Shown here in pieces: positions 1 to 13,631 of a stretch of 64,000 bases of DNA; within the stretch, counting starts at the first letter, position 1, and every line of letters starts with the position of its first letter. The position numbers and the translations under genes were made by a program. Origin of the DNA: Eulemur rufifrons (lineage: Eukaryota > Chordata > Mammalia > Primates > Lemuridae); assembly GCF_041146395.1 (NCBI RefSeq), contig NC_090989.1:226224843-226288842 (forward strand), read 5' to 3'. The notes under the pieces are model-generated. The model was not told the DNA's origin, ran no database searches, and saw only the letters and a program-made list of their open reading frames with translations.

Positions 1-189
1 TGTTGCTTGCAGGGCCTGTGAGGGAGGAAAGCAATAATTGTTGGCGTGTGCTTTTGTTTAAGGGAACTGGGCTGAATGTGCCTCAAAAAAATGATGCAGA
101 TTTTAATTTTTTTTTTTTTTTGGTGTACAAAAATTCCATTATCTGTAAACCACAGGAACCAGAACCACATCTGGCAAGGGAAATAAAGC

Positions 190-420
190 TGGAGATGTAA
201 GGAAAGAATAGATTAGGAGAAGCCTGGAAAACAGGCAGCCGAGTTTAGATTTGATGTGGTGGGAAATAAAGATCCCTCGGGGGTTTCTGAGCATGGGAGT
301 GACGTGATGAAAACAGTGATTAAAGAAGATGAAATACAAGCAGGACAAATTGAAGGGAGAGGCTAGAATCTGAGAGGAAGCAATAATCCAGGCCCCCAGG
401 GAGGAGGCGAGAGCAAGGGT
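190..420 (-). repeat. possible L2 fragment
   Basis: The run around 'gcatgggagtgacgtgatga' and 'agaggaagcaataatccagg' resembles the antisense L2 3' region, where a phrase like 'gagtgacatgatc...caatagtccagg' occurs. The match is by eye and weak. The short ORFs here show no codon signal. Confidence 0.3.
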
Positions 421-1529
421 ATTTATCAGCAAAGAGGTCCAGGATCCTGTCCAACTTAATTAACATATGCACACCCCTCATTCACTTTACTACCAAGTTA
501 CTACCCAGGTTTCTGGTGGTTTCCTTTTTTTTTTTTTTTTTAATTTATGCTTTTACTTTATTTGAGAAAGCAAAAATAAAACCATGAGGAACCAGATATT
601 TTCATTAAAATGATAATGAAATTTCATCTCTGTGAATATAAAGGTTTCACTGAGTTCCCTGCTGAGCAAATGAGCTTTATCGTAAGCACGTGGAACAGTT
701 TCTTGGGCAGAAATGGATTTTAGAAAAATTTATATTAGGCCTTTATTCACAGAATAAACTAACACAATGAATACAAAATCATTCTTAAAGCAGCTTCATG
801 CAGATGAAGATCATGTGACAGAATAGAAATGGCTGCCCTCAAAGGACAGCTCCAGCCAAGAGTGCTCCTGACCCAACACCCTACGGGGACCCTAAATGCA
901 TCCCATCCAAGGCAACTTCTATAACGGCAGGAGGAGTAGGCCCACCCTTGAATTAACTAACTCCAACTCAGGAAATCTTACACCATAAGCCATCACGTTC
1001 TTTAATTCTGGCTGCAATTTTAAATGGTCAAGAGACTTAAAAATTATCTTCATTCAAGTTTAGATCTGGAAAGAGCCTTGGAGAACATCTCTAAAACCAC
1101 AGTTTAAGAATATTTTTAAGCTGCACGAGGTTTTTGCCAATTAAATCTGATGGAAATACAATGGATCAATATTAACATGGGGCTCTTCCGAGTGAACTGG
1201 AGTGAAAGGCCCAGATCTCCACCTACTACTCATTCTCTCCCCGTCCCCGTCCCCACCGCCACCCCCCAACTTACACATACTGTGGGAGACCCTAACACTC
1301 TCCCTGGGACCCTGAGCCTGCAGAGAAAAAGAGTTTGCAAATACTGAAGAGTCTACTATTTTGTGTGTGGCTTCTTGTGACAGATGAAAAAACTGAAGCT
1401 CAGAAAGCTTAAAACAGGCCTTGTATTTGCAGCCATATAACCTGGTTACTAAATAACCTGGAAAACCCCCTTCTAGAAATACGTTGAATACTAGCTAAAT
1501 ACAATTATCCATTTAACCGCACAAAATGA
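421..1529. other. unassigned sequence
   Basis: No gene or confidently named repeat seen. It contains a T-rich run near 523-541 and a possible short MIR-like core near 1375-1445 ('cagatgaaaaaactgaagct'). Confidence 0.5.
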
Positions 1530-2420
1530 ACTCACAAACTCACCAGTTTGAAAATGGGCATGGCTAATAACCCCGCAAGTCCATGTCTAGGTATGTATCC
1601 CATAATAGTGTTTTTCAAATCAGCAGTGAAGATGCATCATTAGGTCGTGGAATCACTTTCATAAATTGCAATCAGCATACACAAACACACACACACATAT
1701 ATACACATACACACACACATATACAGGGGTATGAAATAAACTAGACTACACTGGATTAGAATTAAATAGGAAATAAAGGTAAGTATTATTTTGAGAGAGT
1801 TTTGTTCCATATATATGTGCACGCATACACATAAATATAGCACATATATATGCTGGGTTTCCATGCAAAGTATATCTTTAACTGTACATATGGACAAAAC
1901 ATTTTGGAAAAATACTATCTTAGAGAAGCTTTTGTATGTTAGGACAAGGAAACGTACAAGAACACTCACTGAAGCATTGTTTATAATAGTGCAAAATTAG
2001 AAGCAATTTAAGTGCTTGTAAACAGGAGAATGAATAAATATATAGTGGTCTGCTCATGAAACATTATACCACAGAGCAGATCAAATGAATGAACTAGAGC
2101 TAACTTGCTGAAATCTATCACTGAATTTTAAAAAAGCAAGTTGCAGAATGATAAGTACATTGTGTTTCCGTTTATTTAAAGTTTTAAAACATGCAAAACA
2201 ACAGTACATATTGTTGAAAGATGCACATGTACTCAGAGAAAGTATGAAAGCATGCAAATTCAAGACAGTGCTTATCTCTGGGGTGGGAGAAGGGGAAATG
2301 GGATTAAGAAGAAGTCCACAAAGAACTTCAACTATGTCCTAAGTAAACTTGTCAAAATGTTATTACACAATTGCCTCAAACAGGATAGGTGGCACACAGA
2401 GTTTTGTTATTCTATTTTTT
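1530..2420 (+). repeat. L1M fragment (ORF2 3' end and 3'UTR)
   Basis: Pieces follow the order of the old L1 ORF2 tail. 'ccatgtctaggtatgtatcc' near 1580 matches the 'cctaggtatatacccaa' region. 'actgaagcattgtttataat' near 1970 matches 'gcagcattgtttgtaatag'. The text near 2260-2300 ('gtgcttatctctggggtggg') resembles the L1M 3'UTR. Divergence is high, and a CA/TA-rich block at about 1660-1850 interrupts it. The ORFs here are degenerate. Confidence 0.5.
1678..1735. repeat. CA/TA microsatellite
   Basis: Imperfect (CA)n with ATAT interruptions, lying inside the degenerate L1M. Confidence 0.85.
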
Positions 2421-2459
2421 TTTTATTAAAAAAAAATGGGGGGTTTTGGTCACAGGTAC

Positions 2460-3509
2460 TACCCTGAGGTCAAACAGTTGATTGGTGCAGATTCTGGACT
2501 AAACCCAGGGGCAGATCCTAATTGATTCCTAGTCCTGGCTCCCGAATGATGATCGTTTTACAAGTTGAAGGATTTGCATCATTTTAGCCTCAGTCTTAGT
2601 CATTTATTTTTACCTGAAACATAATGTTCCCCACAGTCCACCAAGGCCACATCTATTCTGGCCAAAAATAGCACAAAGCACATTTGCTTTTGTGAAGGCT
2701 GAGCTGTTACTTCAGGTTGTCACTTGGCTCTGGTTTCCAGCTTCACTCGTGTATTAGCAACAAAACGCTAAGCCACTGAAAGGTCAGTAGAGACTTGATC
2801 TAAACATGCAAAAAATACAAGCAAAAGAAAGAGAGGGGAAAAAAAACACAAAAGGGAGAAAGAAAGGAAGGAAAACCAGCCTTGAATGAGGAAATAGACA
2901 AATACAAAAGGCGATCACATTAAAATCATAATACTGCTAAGAAACCATGAAACAAGCATGGGGTGTATTTTAGATGATGGGAGTAACTTGAAATAGTAGC
3001 ATTTTTATAGCTTATGATCACAAACACATAATCTAACAGGATGGGGTTCGTTACTTTTTTTTTAAGTCTATCTTAAGACAAAAACAACAAGACAAATGAT
3101 GCGTTGGCTGCAGAATCTTAACACAGCGAGATTTATGGTGCTTTGGAAAAGTGCGGGGCAGTGGTTTTAATCATTGGCTCCTTTACACGCTTCGAGTTAC
3201 ATAAGAGGCTCTTACTTCTGTTTCTTCTTTTGGACTAAATACATAATCATACCCTCCAGGTGTCAGCTTTAGCTTTTCAGGTGGGCAAGCAAAAGCCTTC
3301 TCCTTTGGAGGGGGTGATGCTGGCAGAAAATGAAGATAACCCTTGTAGTATAGGGCCCAGAACAGATCATTCCCCAGAGTAAAGAAGTAAACTGTGTGAT
3401 TGTGTCTTTCGGATACTTTTCACCCTGGCATGCCCACCTGTGTTCATGATCTCTGCTGGGGAACACTCAGCTCTCTGATAGAATTCCTTCAGTTATATTA
3501 AGACCAAAT
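2460..3509. other. unassigned sequence
   Basis: No recognisable gene or repeat. A purine-rich block lies at about 2820-2880. Confidence 0.5.
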
Positions 3510-3745
3510 ACAGCAACAACTAACATTTATTGAGTGCTTACTCTGCTAAGTGCTTTATCTTATTTTGTTTTCACCACCTTCCCAGGAAGGTATTACTAGA
3601 CCCATTTTACAGATGAAAAAAATTGAGACACAGGAGGGTTAAGTAAACACCTCAGGTCACTCAGAATAAGTGGTAGAACCAGGATTTGAACTAGCCAGCT
3701 GATTGTAACAGCTTGGGCTTTCAAATGCCACACAATGTCCAGGAG
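3510..3745 (+). repeat. MIR SINE
   Basis: Carries the MIR core in order: 'taacatttattgagtgctta', a 'cattttacagatgaaaaaaa' segment, 'aagtaaacacctcaggtcac', then 'gtggtagaaccaggatttga'. Length and order fit a nearly complete copy of this ancient tRNA-derived SINE. Confidence 0.85.
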
Positions 3746-5410
3746 GTGGTATTTAAAACAAGTAGAGGCAGCAACTGAGATGACAGCACCAACTTATATT
3801 AGCAGCCACAGGGCCCCTGCTTCAGCTACAGAGGCTCTAAGAGGAAAGTACTGACATTTCTCTCACACCAATGAAGGTGAGGTGCTTCACAAAAAATCAG
3901 ATTCCTTCGCTTAGAGTTTCCAGCAACCCAGAATACCTGCTTCCAGAATGGAGTAGAGACTTTTCAGCGTGCTTATATATCTTGCCCTACCTAAGTTATG
4001 GCTAATTTCTGCTATGCCCTCAACCCCCAGGGAATAAAAATAGAGAAGCACTTGGAAATGATATTGGATAAAAGTCAGAAGTCTTAAATCTGAGTCCAGT
4101 ATTACCATTTAGTACCTAAATGGATTTAGTTTTTCCGGGGCTCATTTTCCTCTTGTGTATAATGAGAAAAATAATGCTTAGTACATAGAGTGGTAAGAGT
4201 CAAATCAGATAGAGGCACAGAATTTTGATGGTACACATTGTTGACACACGAGGATTTCTTTTTCCTTTGTTCATAAGTCAAAGAGCACATTACAACAAAA
4301 TGCTATAAACATCTATGACAGACACACGTGAATCCCAAAGAGCTTTATTACACAGTATTATTGCTAACCTTGGTCAGGTCATTTTTCCTTTTTTTTTTTT
4401 TTCCCCCTATCTGTAAGAGAAGGGGTGTCAATCACTATGATCCCTATCAACTTTCATATTTTGTGTTTTTGATTCCCAGGTCTAGGAGAAGCAACCTGAC
4501 TCTCCTAAGGTGAACAATCACATTCCAAACATCCCACAAATCACACAGGACCACCAAAGGAAATCCAACACCTAATACAATCATAGTGGTTCCAACTGCC
4601 CCCAAGTTCAAGTGGTAGAAAAGAGAGAACTGGATTCTCTACCAGAAGAGCTGGGTGGATATACAGTTTAGCAGGCAACCTGCTAGAAGTGGGGGTGGTG
4701 GCATTCCAACACTTGTTCTGGGTAATGCCAGACACATGAGAAATGCAGGACAGGATGACCTTTGAGGGAGCTTTTAGCCCTGTGATCTCCATGTGACTGG
4801 TTCACTGATAAGCATCACTTGATAGTGATGCCGGGTAAGACCAGCCTCAGCAGGCTGGGAGCCACAGCCGAGGGCCCTTGAAGGCTTTTTGATTCTCTGC
4901 ATGGGCCTCTGCACGGGTCTCTCCATGGGCGGGGGGCTCTCAAGCACTAGACGCATCGACCGTGGCAGCTATAGTTTGAGCGGGTGACTAGAGCACGGTC
5001 CTGAAGCAGCTGTGTGCCAGCTGAATGCTCTGCTAGTTCCTCCAGCACAGGGCTGACCCCATTCCCAGGGAAGCTAGCCCTGACAGCTCAGGGGGAAGCC
5101 AGCCCCTTGGGAGCCAAGGTGCTGGGGCTGGGAATGATAGATCCATTCTCAAAGGGAAAGGACAGAGGGGATCGGTCACTTGGTCAGAGTCCACTCCCTA
5201 GACCATCCCTTGGCAGCCCCGTCCCCTGGGCTCCGAAAGCCTGAAGCAGATGATAAGACAACTCATCTGTGCAACACAGAGCCCAGTCACAAGCCCCAAG
5301 ACCCATCATGATTCCAGTAAGCCAAGTTGTTGGCATATTACAATGAGACGAGTGTGGGCGGCCTCCCCAACCCCGTGCAGGGGACACCCGCTAACAGTTC
5401 ATTCTGTGTC
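3746..5410. other. unassigned sequence with a MIR-like remnant
   Basis: Positions 4085-4215 read like an antisense MIR: 'ctcattttcctcttgtgtat', then 'aatgagaaaaataatgctta'. The rest, including a moderately GC-rich stretch at 4850-5400, shows no gene. The short ORFs on both strands look like chance. Confidence 0.4.
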
Positions 5411-5414
5411 CCCA

Positions 5415-5758
5415 GTGGGCCGAGCTCATTCCTGCCTCAAGGCCTCCGCACTGGCTGTTCCCTCCTGAAAGGCTTGGCCCTCAGGCTCACACAGCAGGCT
5501 CCCTTCTGCAATTTAAGTTGCATTTCAAATATCACTTTCTTAGGCCTTCCATGACACAGCCTCCCTCCACCCTCTATTGCAACACCCTATTTTGTGTTTC
5601 TTATAGAGCTTCTTATTAGCTGAAGAGATCCTGTTCATTTCTTTTTCATGTTTATTGTTGATTTTTCCCTTATAGAATATTAGTTCAGTGAGAGCCAAGA
5701 TTCTCTCCGTCTTTATCCAACTATCCCTAGCTCCTAGAAAAAATACCAAACACATGAT
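5415..5758 (+). repeat. L2 LINE 3' end
   Basis: The order matches the L2 3' end: 'caaggcctccgcactggctg', a 'ttcaaatatcactttcttag' segment, 'ggccttccatgacacagcct', then 'tagttcagtgagagccaaga' and a final 'ctagctcctagaaaaaatac'. It is a decayed remnant with no usable ORF. Confidence 0.75.
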
Positions 5759-5759
5759 G

Positions 5760-6035
5760 AGGGACCAATCAATATCAGTAAAATTAATTAGTTAATTAAT
5801 GGTATCTAGGACAGGTGTGTAGTGGCACGAACAGGGTTTCCCTCTCTGTGCTCTGCAGTAGTGGTGAGATTTCAAGGCTCTCAGGTGGTGTTGGTGGTCA
5901 CTTTTGACTATCTCACCATTTTAGGAGCCATCTCCTCTTCTTCTATCCTATTAAAGATCTGCGAATCACTCTCTGAGCCAGGAGTTGGCTCCTGGCACCC
6001 ACGTTTTTACTACAAAACTTTTTCACTTAGGAATG
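5760..6035. other. unassigned sequence
   Basis: Nothing recognisable between the L2 remnant and the next repeat. Confidence 0.4.
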
Positions 6036-6590
6036 CTTTTGGTTGCAAGTAAGAACAGCAATGACAATAACCTGTTAAAGTTCACTGTGATTTCACGAAT
6101 AGGTTATCATTTTTCTCAAATAAGGACACATCAGGAGGTCCACAGTCAGTCGTCAGTGTGACAACTCAACCATACAGGGGTCTTGGCTCTTTCTCTTTTG
6201 TGCCCTCTGACCTTAGCACACAGCTCTCCTCTTGTGGTTGTCACATTGTGGTCACATAATGGCTGCTGCCCCACCAGTCATCATGTCTGCATTCCAGAGA
6301 ATAAGAGGAAAAGCAAAGGGAGAAAGAGCTGCGCCAGCTGAATTTGTTTTAACTTTTTATAAGGAAAACAAAAGCTTTCCCATGATTACATCCAGCCAAC
6401 TTCTATCTCCCATGTTCAAACTGGGTCACATGGCCTCCCCAGACCAATTGCTGACAAAGGGAAATAGATCTACTATGACTGGTTTACACTGTCATAATTC
6501 ACATAATTCATTACCTGGGATAGGAGACGGAACCTACCCTCCCTGAGATCAAGCTATTGCCATGCTCCCCTGAACAAATCAGGATTCTAA
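6036..6590. repeat. old interspersed repeat, family not named
   Basis: Starts 'ttggttgcaagtaagaacag' and has 'actgggtcacatggcctccc' further on. Both phrases recur in a common mammalian repeat that I recognise in outline but cannot assign. The 104-codon ORF at 6232-6546 lies wholly inside it and is not convincing as a gene. Confidence 0.4.
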
Positions 6591-8928
6591 TAGGAAAGAA
6601 GAGAGATGGCTGTTGGCTATGTCATAACTAAATGGACTAGAGTGGACATTTGACCCCAAATTGGGCCTACAAAATTCTCTTTTTTAAGAACTGCAGCAGA
6701 GACACACAGAAACTGAGAGTTAAAGGCAGATCCCTTGAGCTGTCATGCTTCTGAACCTTCTTAAGCCTTGGATGTTTAAAGTCTTTAAATCCCATCATAT
6801 TTGCATAAATATCTTCCCCCCAAAGTGTCCTGTTTTCTTAGCTAGTTCAAGGTAGTTTCTGTTGTTTAAAAACCAAAGAATCTTTGTTACAGGAGCATTT
6901 AACTACCAACATGTTGTGTGGCCAAATCAAGCTGTGCTGTGTGGTTTCTACAGGGTGTCAGACAATTATTCACACCTCCCTCAGGAATCACAGGGCCCTC
7001 TGTATCAAACCCTCTGTTCCTTCGGAGGTGACCCAAACACTGTAGACATTATGTCATCAACCTGACAACATCCTCTTCCTCCTCTTCACCTCCAGACAGT
7101 GTTTGCTGAGGTCCCACATGTCCAGAGAGGCCTCTGGGCACAGACGACCTGTGTGGCACACAGCACAATGGCATGTACACTAACTAGTAGAGCTAGTTAG
7201 TCTCATCACAGACCCATGGTAAAGGCCAAAACCCAGTGCTCTTTTTCTTTTCTTAGCCTGATTATCTAGGTCAGACACACATACCCTTACACACTCATCC
7301 ACACGCCCACTATTAAGAGCCATATGAGTGGGATTCCATCCCTGCTACTAGCCACAAGGAATACTCTGTGGCAGATTCTACATAAGGGTTATCACTCACA
7401 TGTGTATATGGATATCCCTGTAGACCTCTTGCTCCATCATTTATGAACTTGATCTAAATTCTTTTTCAATGTGTATCTCTCTTCAACTTGTGCAAATTTT
7501 AGCCCGGATTTCTCAAAAATATGTTGCTTGCAACTTACAGGTTTTATGTGCACAAATGTTTTCATGATCAGATAACTTTTGGAAACACCTGGTTAAAGAG
7601 AGTTAAATGGCTTCTTCCATTGTCAGACATGGCAAAAACTGCAATTCCAATGTGCATGATGAATATCTAAGAGAAGGATGCAGTATGTGGCATTTTCCAA
7701 ATATGTTTAATCGCTGAAATTTTTTCCTTAGCATATGTTGAAAGATTGATGATTAAAGAGATAGGCTTTGGGAAACACTGCTGGTGGAGAGGACTGTAGG
7801 GGTACAACCTAAAACTTATTAGAATAACTCTTTTAAGAACCAAGAGACATATTCTGCGACTTGGTTTAATAGGCCATGTCCAAACTTCTATGTGTCCCTA
7901 GTGAATCTTGCTAGATAATTAGGACTGCCCCTTAGCCCACAGTGCCTGAGTTCTACATCATAGCTGCCACCCTGGATGGAAGCACATTGGTCTAAGAGGG
8001 ATATACTATGTTCTTGGACTAAGCATGTTTTTTCTCTCATCATTGGGTTCCCCTCCCTCAAAATAAGCATATTAGGCCAGGTGAGAATAGGAAGAATGGA
8101 GTCACTGCTGGAGAGTTTAACACACTATTATTTTTCTTCTGCTCTAAGCATTAATCAAAGAACTTTTGGTTAATGTGAGGATGACCAACCCACATTGACC
8201 TTGGTAACCTAGGACATGGTTTATTTGTTTTGTTTTAGATCCACCTCCCAGAAAAGAGCACTTGCTATAACATAACAAAAATATCCTTCCTACCAACATG
8301 CAAACATGTCCCTAAATATCTGGCACCAATTTGGCTGCCTTCTAAACAGTATATGCTTTAAGCATCCCTGAACTGATGCAATGATTTTAGGAGATTTAAT
8401 GCCTGAATTGGCAATGGTTCTGCCAAGGCTTCATCCATAAGACATCTAGAAAGGAACGCTTGCTTCTGGTGGACAGTTTCTCCCAGGGGTAGAGAGGCTT
8501 AAGTCAAAGAGGAAAATAACTGAACATACTCATTTATTATCATAATTTAATAATATAAACTACAGTTCATGAAATAAGTATGGGAAAATTTCATGTCTAA
8601 CTGCAAAGGTTTAAACATTATCAGCCACATAATAATCAAACCTTATTGTTTATCTTCATACCCAAGATGAATATGTTCAGGTTATATTAATAAGGATGAT
8701 AAGTTCCCTAAATTTACTTGAGCCTATATTCCCCTACATTGACTCATTTGAAGTGACTGAGAAATTTGAGGTTCTAACCACAACCTCACAACCTACCTCT
8801 GTGAAAAAGGGAATGGTCTTCTCTATAGCAATCAGAATAAGAATATTAAAAGACACAGTAGTATAACAGAAAAATAACTAACAAGGGCATCAGAGGACCA
8901 AGATCCTGGTCAGTTTTTAGACAGTTGA
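6591..8928. other. unassigned sequence
   Basis: About 2.3 kb, mostly AT-rich, with no gene, no clear repeat and no CpG clustering. A repeat-like patch may exist at 7560-7785 ('ggctttgggaaacactgctg'), but I cannot name it. Confidence 0.5.
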
Positions 8929-9342
8929 TGTTGTCAGTTGTCTGCCACAAAATTCATATGTTAAAGTCCTAACCACCAGTACATCTGAATGTAACTTTAT
9001 TTGGGAATGGGTCTTTGCAAATGTAATCAAGTTAAAATGAGGTCATTGGGTGAGGGAGGGCACCTAATCCAATATGACTGGTGTCCTTACAGAAGAGGAA
9101 ATTTGGACACAAAGATGCATAAAGAGCAGATGAAGTGAATAGACACAGAGAAGACAGCCATCCACAAGCAAAAGAGAGAGGCCTGGAACAGATCCTTCCC
9201 TCATAGCCCTCAGAAGGAATCAACCCTGCCAACACTTTGATTTTGGATGTCCAGTCTCCAGAACTGTGACACAGTAAATTTCTGTCTTTTAAGCCACCCA
9301 GTTTGTGATACATCATTATGGCAACCCTGACATACTAATACA
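8929..9342 (+). mobile_element. MLT1-type solo LTR (ERVL-MaLR)
   Basis: About 414 bp in the MLT1 order: 'caaaattcatatgttaaagt', 'ctttatttgggaatgggtct', 'ccttacagaagaggaaattt', 'cagtctccagaactgtgaca', 'taagccacccagtttgtgat', ending '...catactaataca'. It is a single LTR with no internal sequence beside it. No 5-bp target duplication was found by eye, so the ends may be off by a few bases. Confidence 0.8.
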
Positions 9343-9344
9343 GC

Positions 9345-9450
9345 TCTGTTTTTGGGTAAGTCTTTTAATATCTCTGGGTCTCAGTTTCCTCACCTATAGC
9401 ATTACAGGGTAGATGATCTTTGAAATTGCTTGTATCTCTAAAGGTTAGTG
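9345..9450 (-). repeat. MIR fragment
   Basis: 'ctgggtctcagtttcctcac' followed by 'acagggtagatgatctttga' is the antisense MIR core, directly after the MLT1 LTR. Confidence 0.6.
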
Positions 9451-10400
9451 ATCAAGGATGCAGTAGCCTCTCACCAATTCTCCTGAGATGTGAACGTGCA
9501 CCATCTTCTGAGAAAAGCTTCCCCTCTTATCCACAGATCAATGGGTTACAGATGGTTAAAACCATCTTTGATTATCCTGTCTGGTTATCTTAATTTATAT
9601 TTTAGTAATGACTTTAGCAAAATAAGGAGGAAGGGAGGCTCAAAATGATTCTTATGAAAGGCTACAGACTTATAAGTTCATATCTTTTTATAAGACATTC
9701 ATCATTTGGAAAAACTGGCTTCTAATAGATTCTAATGAAGGTGCTAGGTAAGGCTCAGAAAGAAAGATCAATAACAAATGTAAATTTCATGACATGGTCC
9801 TCCATAGCAGAACCTCTGTCAAGTAAACAATGGAAGCACACATTGTGTGCTCTCTTCACAACCCATTCCTGGGCTAGCTCTCCCCGACTCAGATGTTTAT
9901 CATGAAAGGAAACATGTTTCAGGCACAACTATTAAACTTCTGAGTGTTATTATCCTGTTCTATCTCACCAGTAAAATAGTTAATAACAATGACTTTTTGC
10001 AACATTTATCAACTTCTCATCAGCATGTATCATCTTGGTAAAATCCCAGACTATTAATGCATCTTCAAAGCCTGGAATATAGTATTAATGCCAGAATCTT
10101 AATGGGTAAGAGGAACATTTTGGCAATGGAAATTGCCATTCTAAAGGCTATAAAACAGAACTAATGTTCTAGCTCCCCTTCTCTGTACCTTATTGAATAT
10201 ATGCTCTCCTGCCAAAGGAAATAGGAAGAGAAACATTCTTCTCTGATATGATTTTATCATTGCAAACTGGGGTGACCTTCTTAAGCAGCTGAACAGCTGG
10301 CTTAGCATCAACTGTACTAAAACACAAATCAACATACTTGGCAAACATAAATCCAACATTTAAATGGACAGTGCTTGTATCACCCAGGGTCCCAGTGAGA
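9451..10400. other. unassigned sequence
   Basis: No gene or repeat that I can name. Confidence 0.5.
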
Positions 10401-10409
10401 TGGAACATT

Positions 10410-10835
10410 TATATTAGGATAATTCAAAAAAAGTTTTATTTACTAAGGAACTTTTTACAGGGGTGTATACAGGGTATAATAGAACCACAAGGATTTGCAG
10501 GCAATAATTCAAGGTTAGAAGCTGAAGTGCTGTCACCATCCCTACGCACAAGGAGACAAGAAAGAGGAGTAGTTACCAGAACCAAAAAGAAGAAAGCCAT
10601 GTGGAAAAGACTGCCTAGAATGGAGACAAGGCCCAAGTCGGGCTCCCAAAGTGGGTGTGAGGGGAATCACACCCTGACTCCACTCACCTCCTTCCCTTCA
10701 GTTCCCTGCCAGGCACCCCATTGGTCATGCCCAACTAGAGACAGAAAGAAAAGTGCCCATTGATGTCGTCCATAAGGGTCAGCCTTTAAAGACGAGGATG
10801 AGTAGATCTGGAGCGGCAACTGGATGACATGCAGC
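10410..10835. repeat. probable old interspersed repeat, unnamed
   Basis: The block from 'aaaaaaagttttatttacta' to 'gtagatctggagcggcaact' has the look of a decayed LTR-like repeat. The 141-codon plus-strand ORF at 10338-10763 is inside it, is Lys/Arg-rich and matches no family I know. Confidence 0.3.
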
Positions 10836-11084
10836 ATAATGCTAAATAACTCCCAAAAATGCACTGGGACACTATTTATAAATTTTGAGAGCAGAAACAT
10901 GTCTATTCTTGTTCACCATTTTATCAGCTATATATTGCAACACCAACCAGTTCTGCTTTTCTGACACCAGTTTGGTGGCCAGCAATTCAGTTCCATTTGG
11001 ACACTAACTATCCAGAGTTAACATAGTTAAAAGTAAGCACCGCACAAGTTAAAAGCTTGATTTCAAAAGATGCCCTCACTTTAT

Positions 11085-11690
11085 ACAGTCCCTAGACTAC
11101 CTGCATGTCTGTCCAACCTACCACAAATTCAGGAGTTCCCCACAACCACTTCCCAGGTTCAATCATTTGTAGAATGACTCAGAGAACTCAGGACAGCTCT
11201 CTACCCTTGATTACAGTTTTATTATAAGGATATAATTCAGAAAAGCCAAATGGAAGAGATGCATAGGGAAAGGTATGCAGGGCAGGGTGTGAGGGGGCAC
11301 AAAGCTCCCACACCCTCTCTGGGCAAGCCACCTTCCCAGCATGTCAATGAGTTCATCAGCCAGGAAGCTCCCTCAGCCTCATTGTTTCAGGGTGTTTTTG
11401 GAAGTGTCTTTCCAGCATAGCCATGATTTCCCAAATCACCTGCCATTGGGCCATTCCTCAATCTCCAGCCCCTCTCCCCTCTCTGGAGGCTGTGGGGAGG
11501 GCAGTGCAGAGCTGACAGTTCTAACCCTCTAATCAGGTGGTTGGCTCCTCTGCTGACCAGCCCCTATCCTGAAGTTAACTAAGATCTCCCTTTGATCACC
11601 TCATTAGCATATAAAAGACAATCCTATCCCTCAGAAATTTCCAAGCTCTGTGTCAGAATCTGGGATAAAGACCAAAAGTATTTTTTCTCA
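11085..11690. repeat. probable LTR remnant
   Basis: Contains 'cacttcccaggttcaatcat', 'gactcagagaactcaggaca', 'acagttttattataaggata' and 'tttccaagctctgtgtcaga', an arrangement I associate with ERVL-type LTRs. Family and orientation are not certain. Confidence 0.5.
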
Positions 11691-11699
11691 TGCCACTCC

Positions 11700-13630
11700 A
11701 GCACATTGTACCATAGTGCCTGGCACTGAACTAACTACTGACACTCAGTATCTTCAGCAGCCCACTCTAGAGTTCTTTCTTCCTTCTTTCCTTCTTTCTT
11801 TTGAAGGTGCTAGTAAGCCTTCTAAGCCTAAATTCTAAGTGGTTTTAAGATCCTCCTCCCTGTTCAGCTGGACGATCTAGAGAAGACAAACCCTGAGGGC
11901 TCCCAGGATTTTAGGGCATTTCACGTCTCTGACATCCCAGGAACAGGTAGACTCAAAAGAGAAATGTTCACCAAGGACTTTCAGAGTTGGAGCTTTAACT
12001 ATTGATGGACCAGCTTCTCTAGTCTTTTCACAGTTTCATCCCTTTCTTTCACCGTTAACCATCAGATTCTGATGTCCTTAAAAGGAAGAGAAAGCTGGGG
12101 TTGGACATTTTCTGGTGGGGGAAGGGTCCTTTTTTCTAATGTCATATGTTGTACATCATGGCACCAAAAAGAATTTATATTCTGGATGGTTCTCCAGTGA
12201 TATGAGTTCCACCTTATTCTTTTTAAAACCCCAAGTGATCAACATTTTACATATCATGGAGAAAACTGAATTTCTACCAGGAGAAAATTTGAAGCCAGGG
12301 ATGAGGAAAACACAGAACGTGTTAAGACTTTTCTAAATCAACTTGAGAAAATGAAAGTGAAAAACAAACATAGGCCCATTCAGAGCTAATATACCTTGAA
12401 AATATGGTGTGAAATTCCAGGATTTAATTAGGGACTGGGGGGAAGGGTGTTGACGTTTTCTATCAATCAGCAGAGTTAGGTGTCATTCTGATGGACTGAT
12501 GGGCCTCTCTATGGCTAGTCGTAGCCTCTCGATAGTAACAAACATGGGCAAAGCTCTATGATCAAACTCTGGTATCCCAGGGTGTGAACAGGTCCTTTTG
12601 GAGAGCATTTTTAGCCCTGCTCACATACTCATGACCGACCTTTCTGTGGAAATGGGGTACCTTTCGGCCTGAATCAAATTACTAAGTGGATTCCTGAATT
12701 CCCTCAGCTGAGGGTCATCTCTGGCTAATGCACCCTCTGTGCATGTGACATCTCCTTTGATCAACAGCACACAATATTGTCACTTCAGGTACTGACCAGA
12801 AAATGCATCCAAGAACAGAATGTGATATACAGCTTGCAAAATTTGCTAGAGACACCTAATAATGGAAAAAATTGCCTAAGGCCATCTTTCTAAACTCAGT
12901 TGATCATCCTAAATGATCTATGAGGAGGGTAGCCAGAAGGCTCATTTAAAAGGAAGAAAGCAGGAGAGAATGGAGTGGATCTCTACACGGCACCCAAGGT
13001 GTACTGAATCAAAATTTCTAGAGGTGAGGTCTTTTGTCAAGCCACACCCTTCCCCCTTCATACAATGGCAAAAGGCACACTAATGATCCTTTCCCGATCT
13101 CTAAACTATACTTACCTGGACTGGGAACATTAGAATAGCATAATGAATTTTTTCAAAATTCTGATCCTCCCCTCGTCCCATCATTCCACCCTACCTTCTG
13201 TTGAGATCCACTGAGTGCTAGTTCTCTATTACACTCCGTTCCTAAAAAGAAATATATTTGGGTCACATATCTTAATTCCCTGCCGACATATCTTAATGGA
13301 ATTAATATTTAACAATACACACTTGACTTAGATTAGAAATGCCTTACAGGAGTTAGCTACTTGAATTTTACACTGTTACCCCTTCTGGAAAATCAGAGTT
13401 TCAATCATCTGATGTCTTACCTGACATTCATTACATAAACCCTTCACAAAATTCCATGTCAGAAAAGAGATGATCCCCCCAGCAGAATATGTCTGTGTGC
13501 TCCTAACAGACAATGATAATGAGATAATGCCAAGCATTGCCCCAGTGCCTCAGCTGCTAGGAAACAAGCCTTTTTTTAGAAATAACTGTGCATATTCACA
13601 AGGATCCTTAGGAATGGAGTCTTGTAAGAG
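11700..13630. other. unassigned sequence
   Basis: About 1.9 kb with no gene or named repeat. It holds a short TTCTTTC/TTCC tract at about 11774-11801. Confidence 0.5.
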
Positions 13631-13631
13631 T

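Noticed and set aside
8929..9342. Full endogenous retrovirus around the MLT1 LTR
   Set aside because: No internal gag/pol-like sequence and no second matching LTR nearby; treated as a solo LTR.
10338..10763. 141-codon ORF
   Set aside because: Inside probable old repeat sequence; basic, low-information composition.
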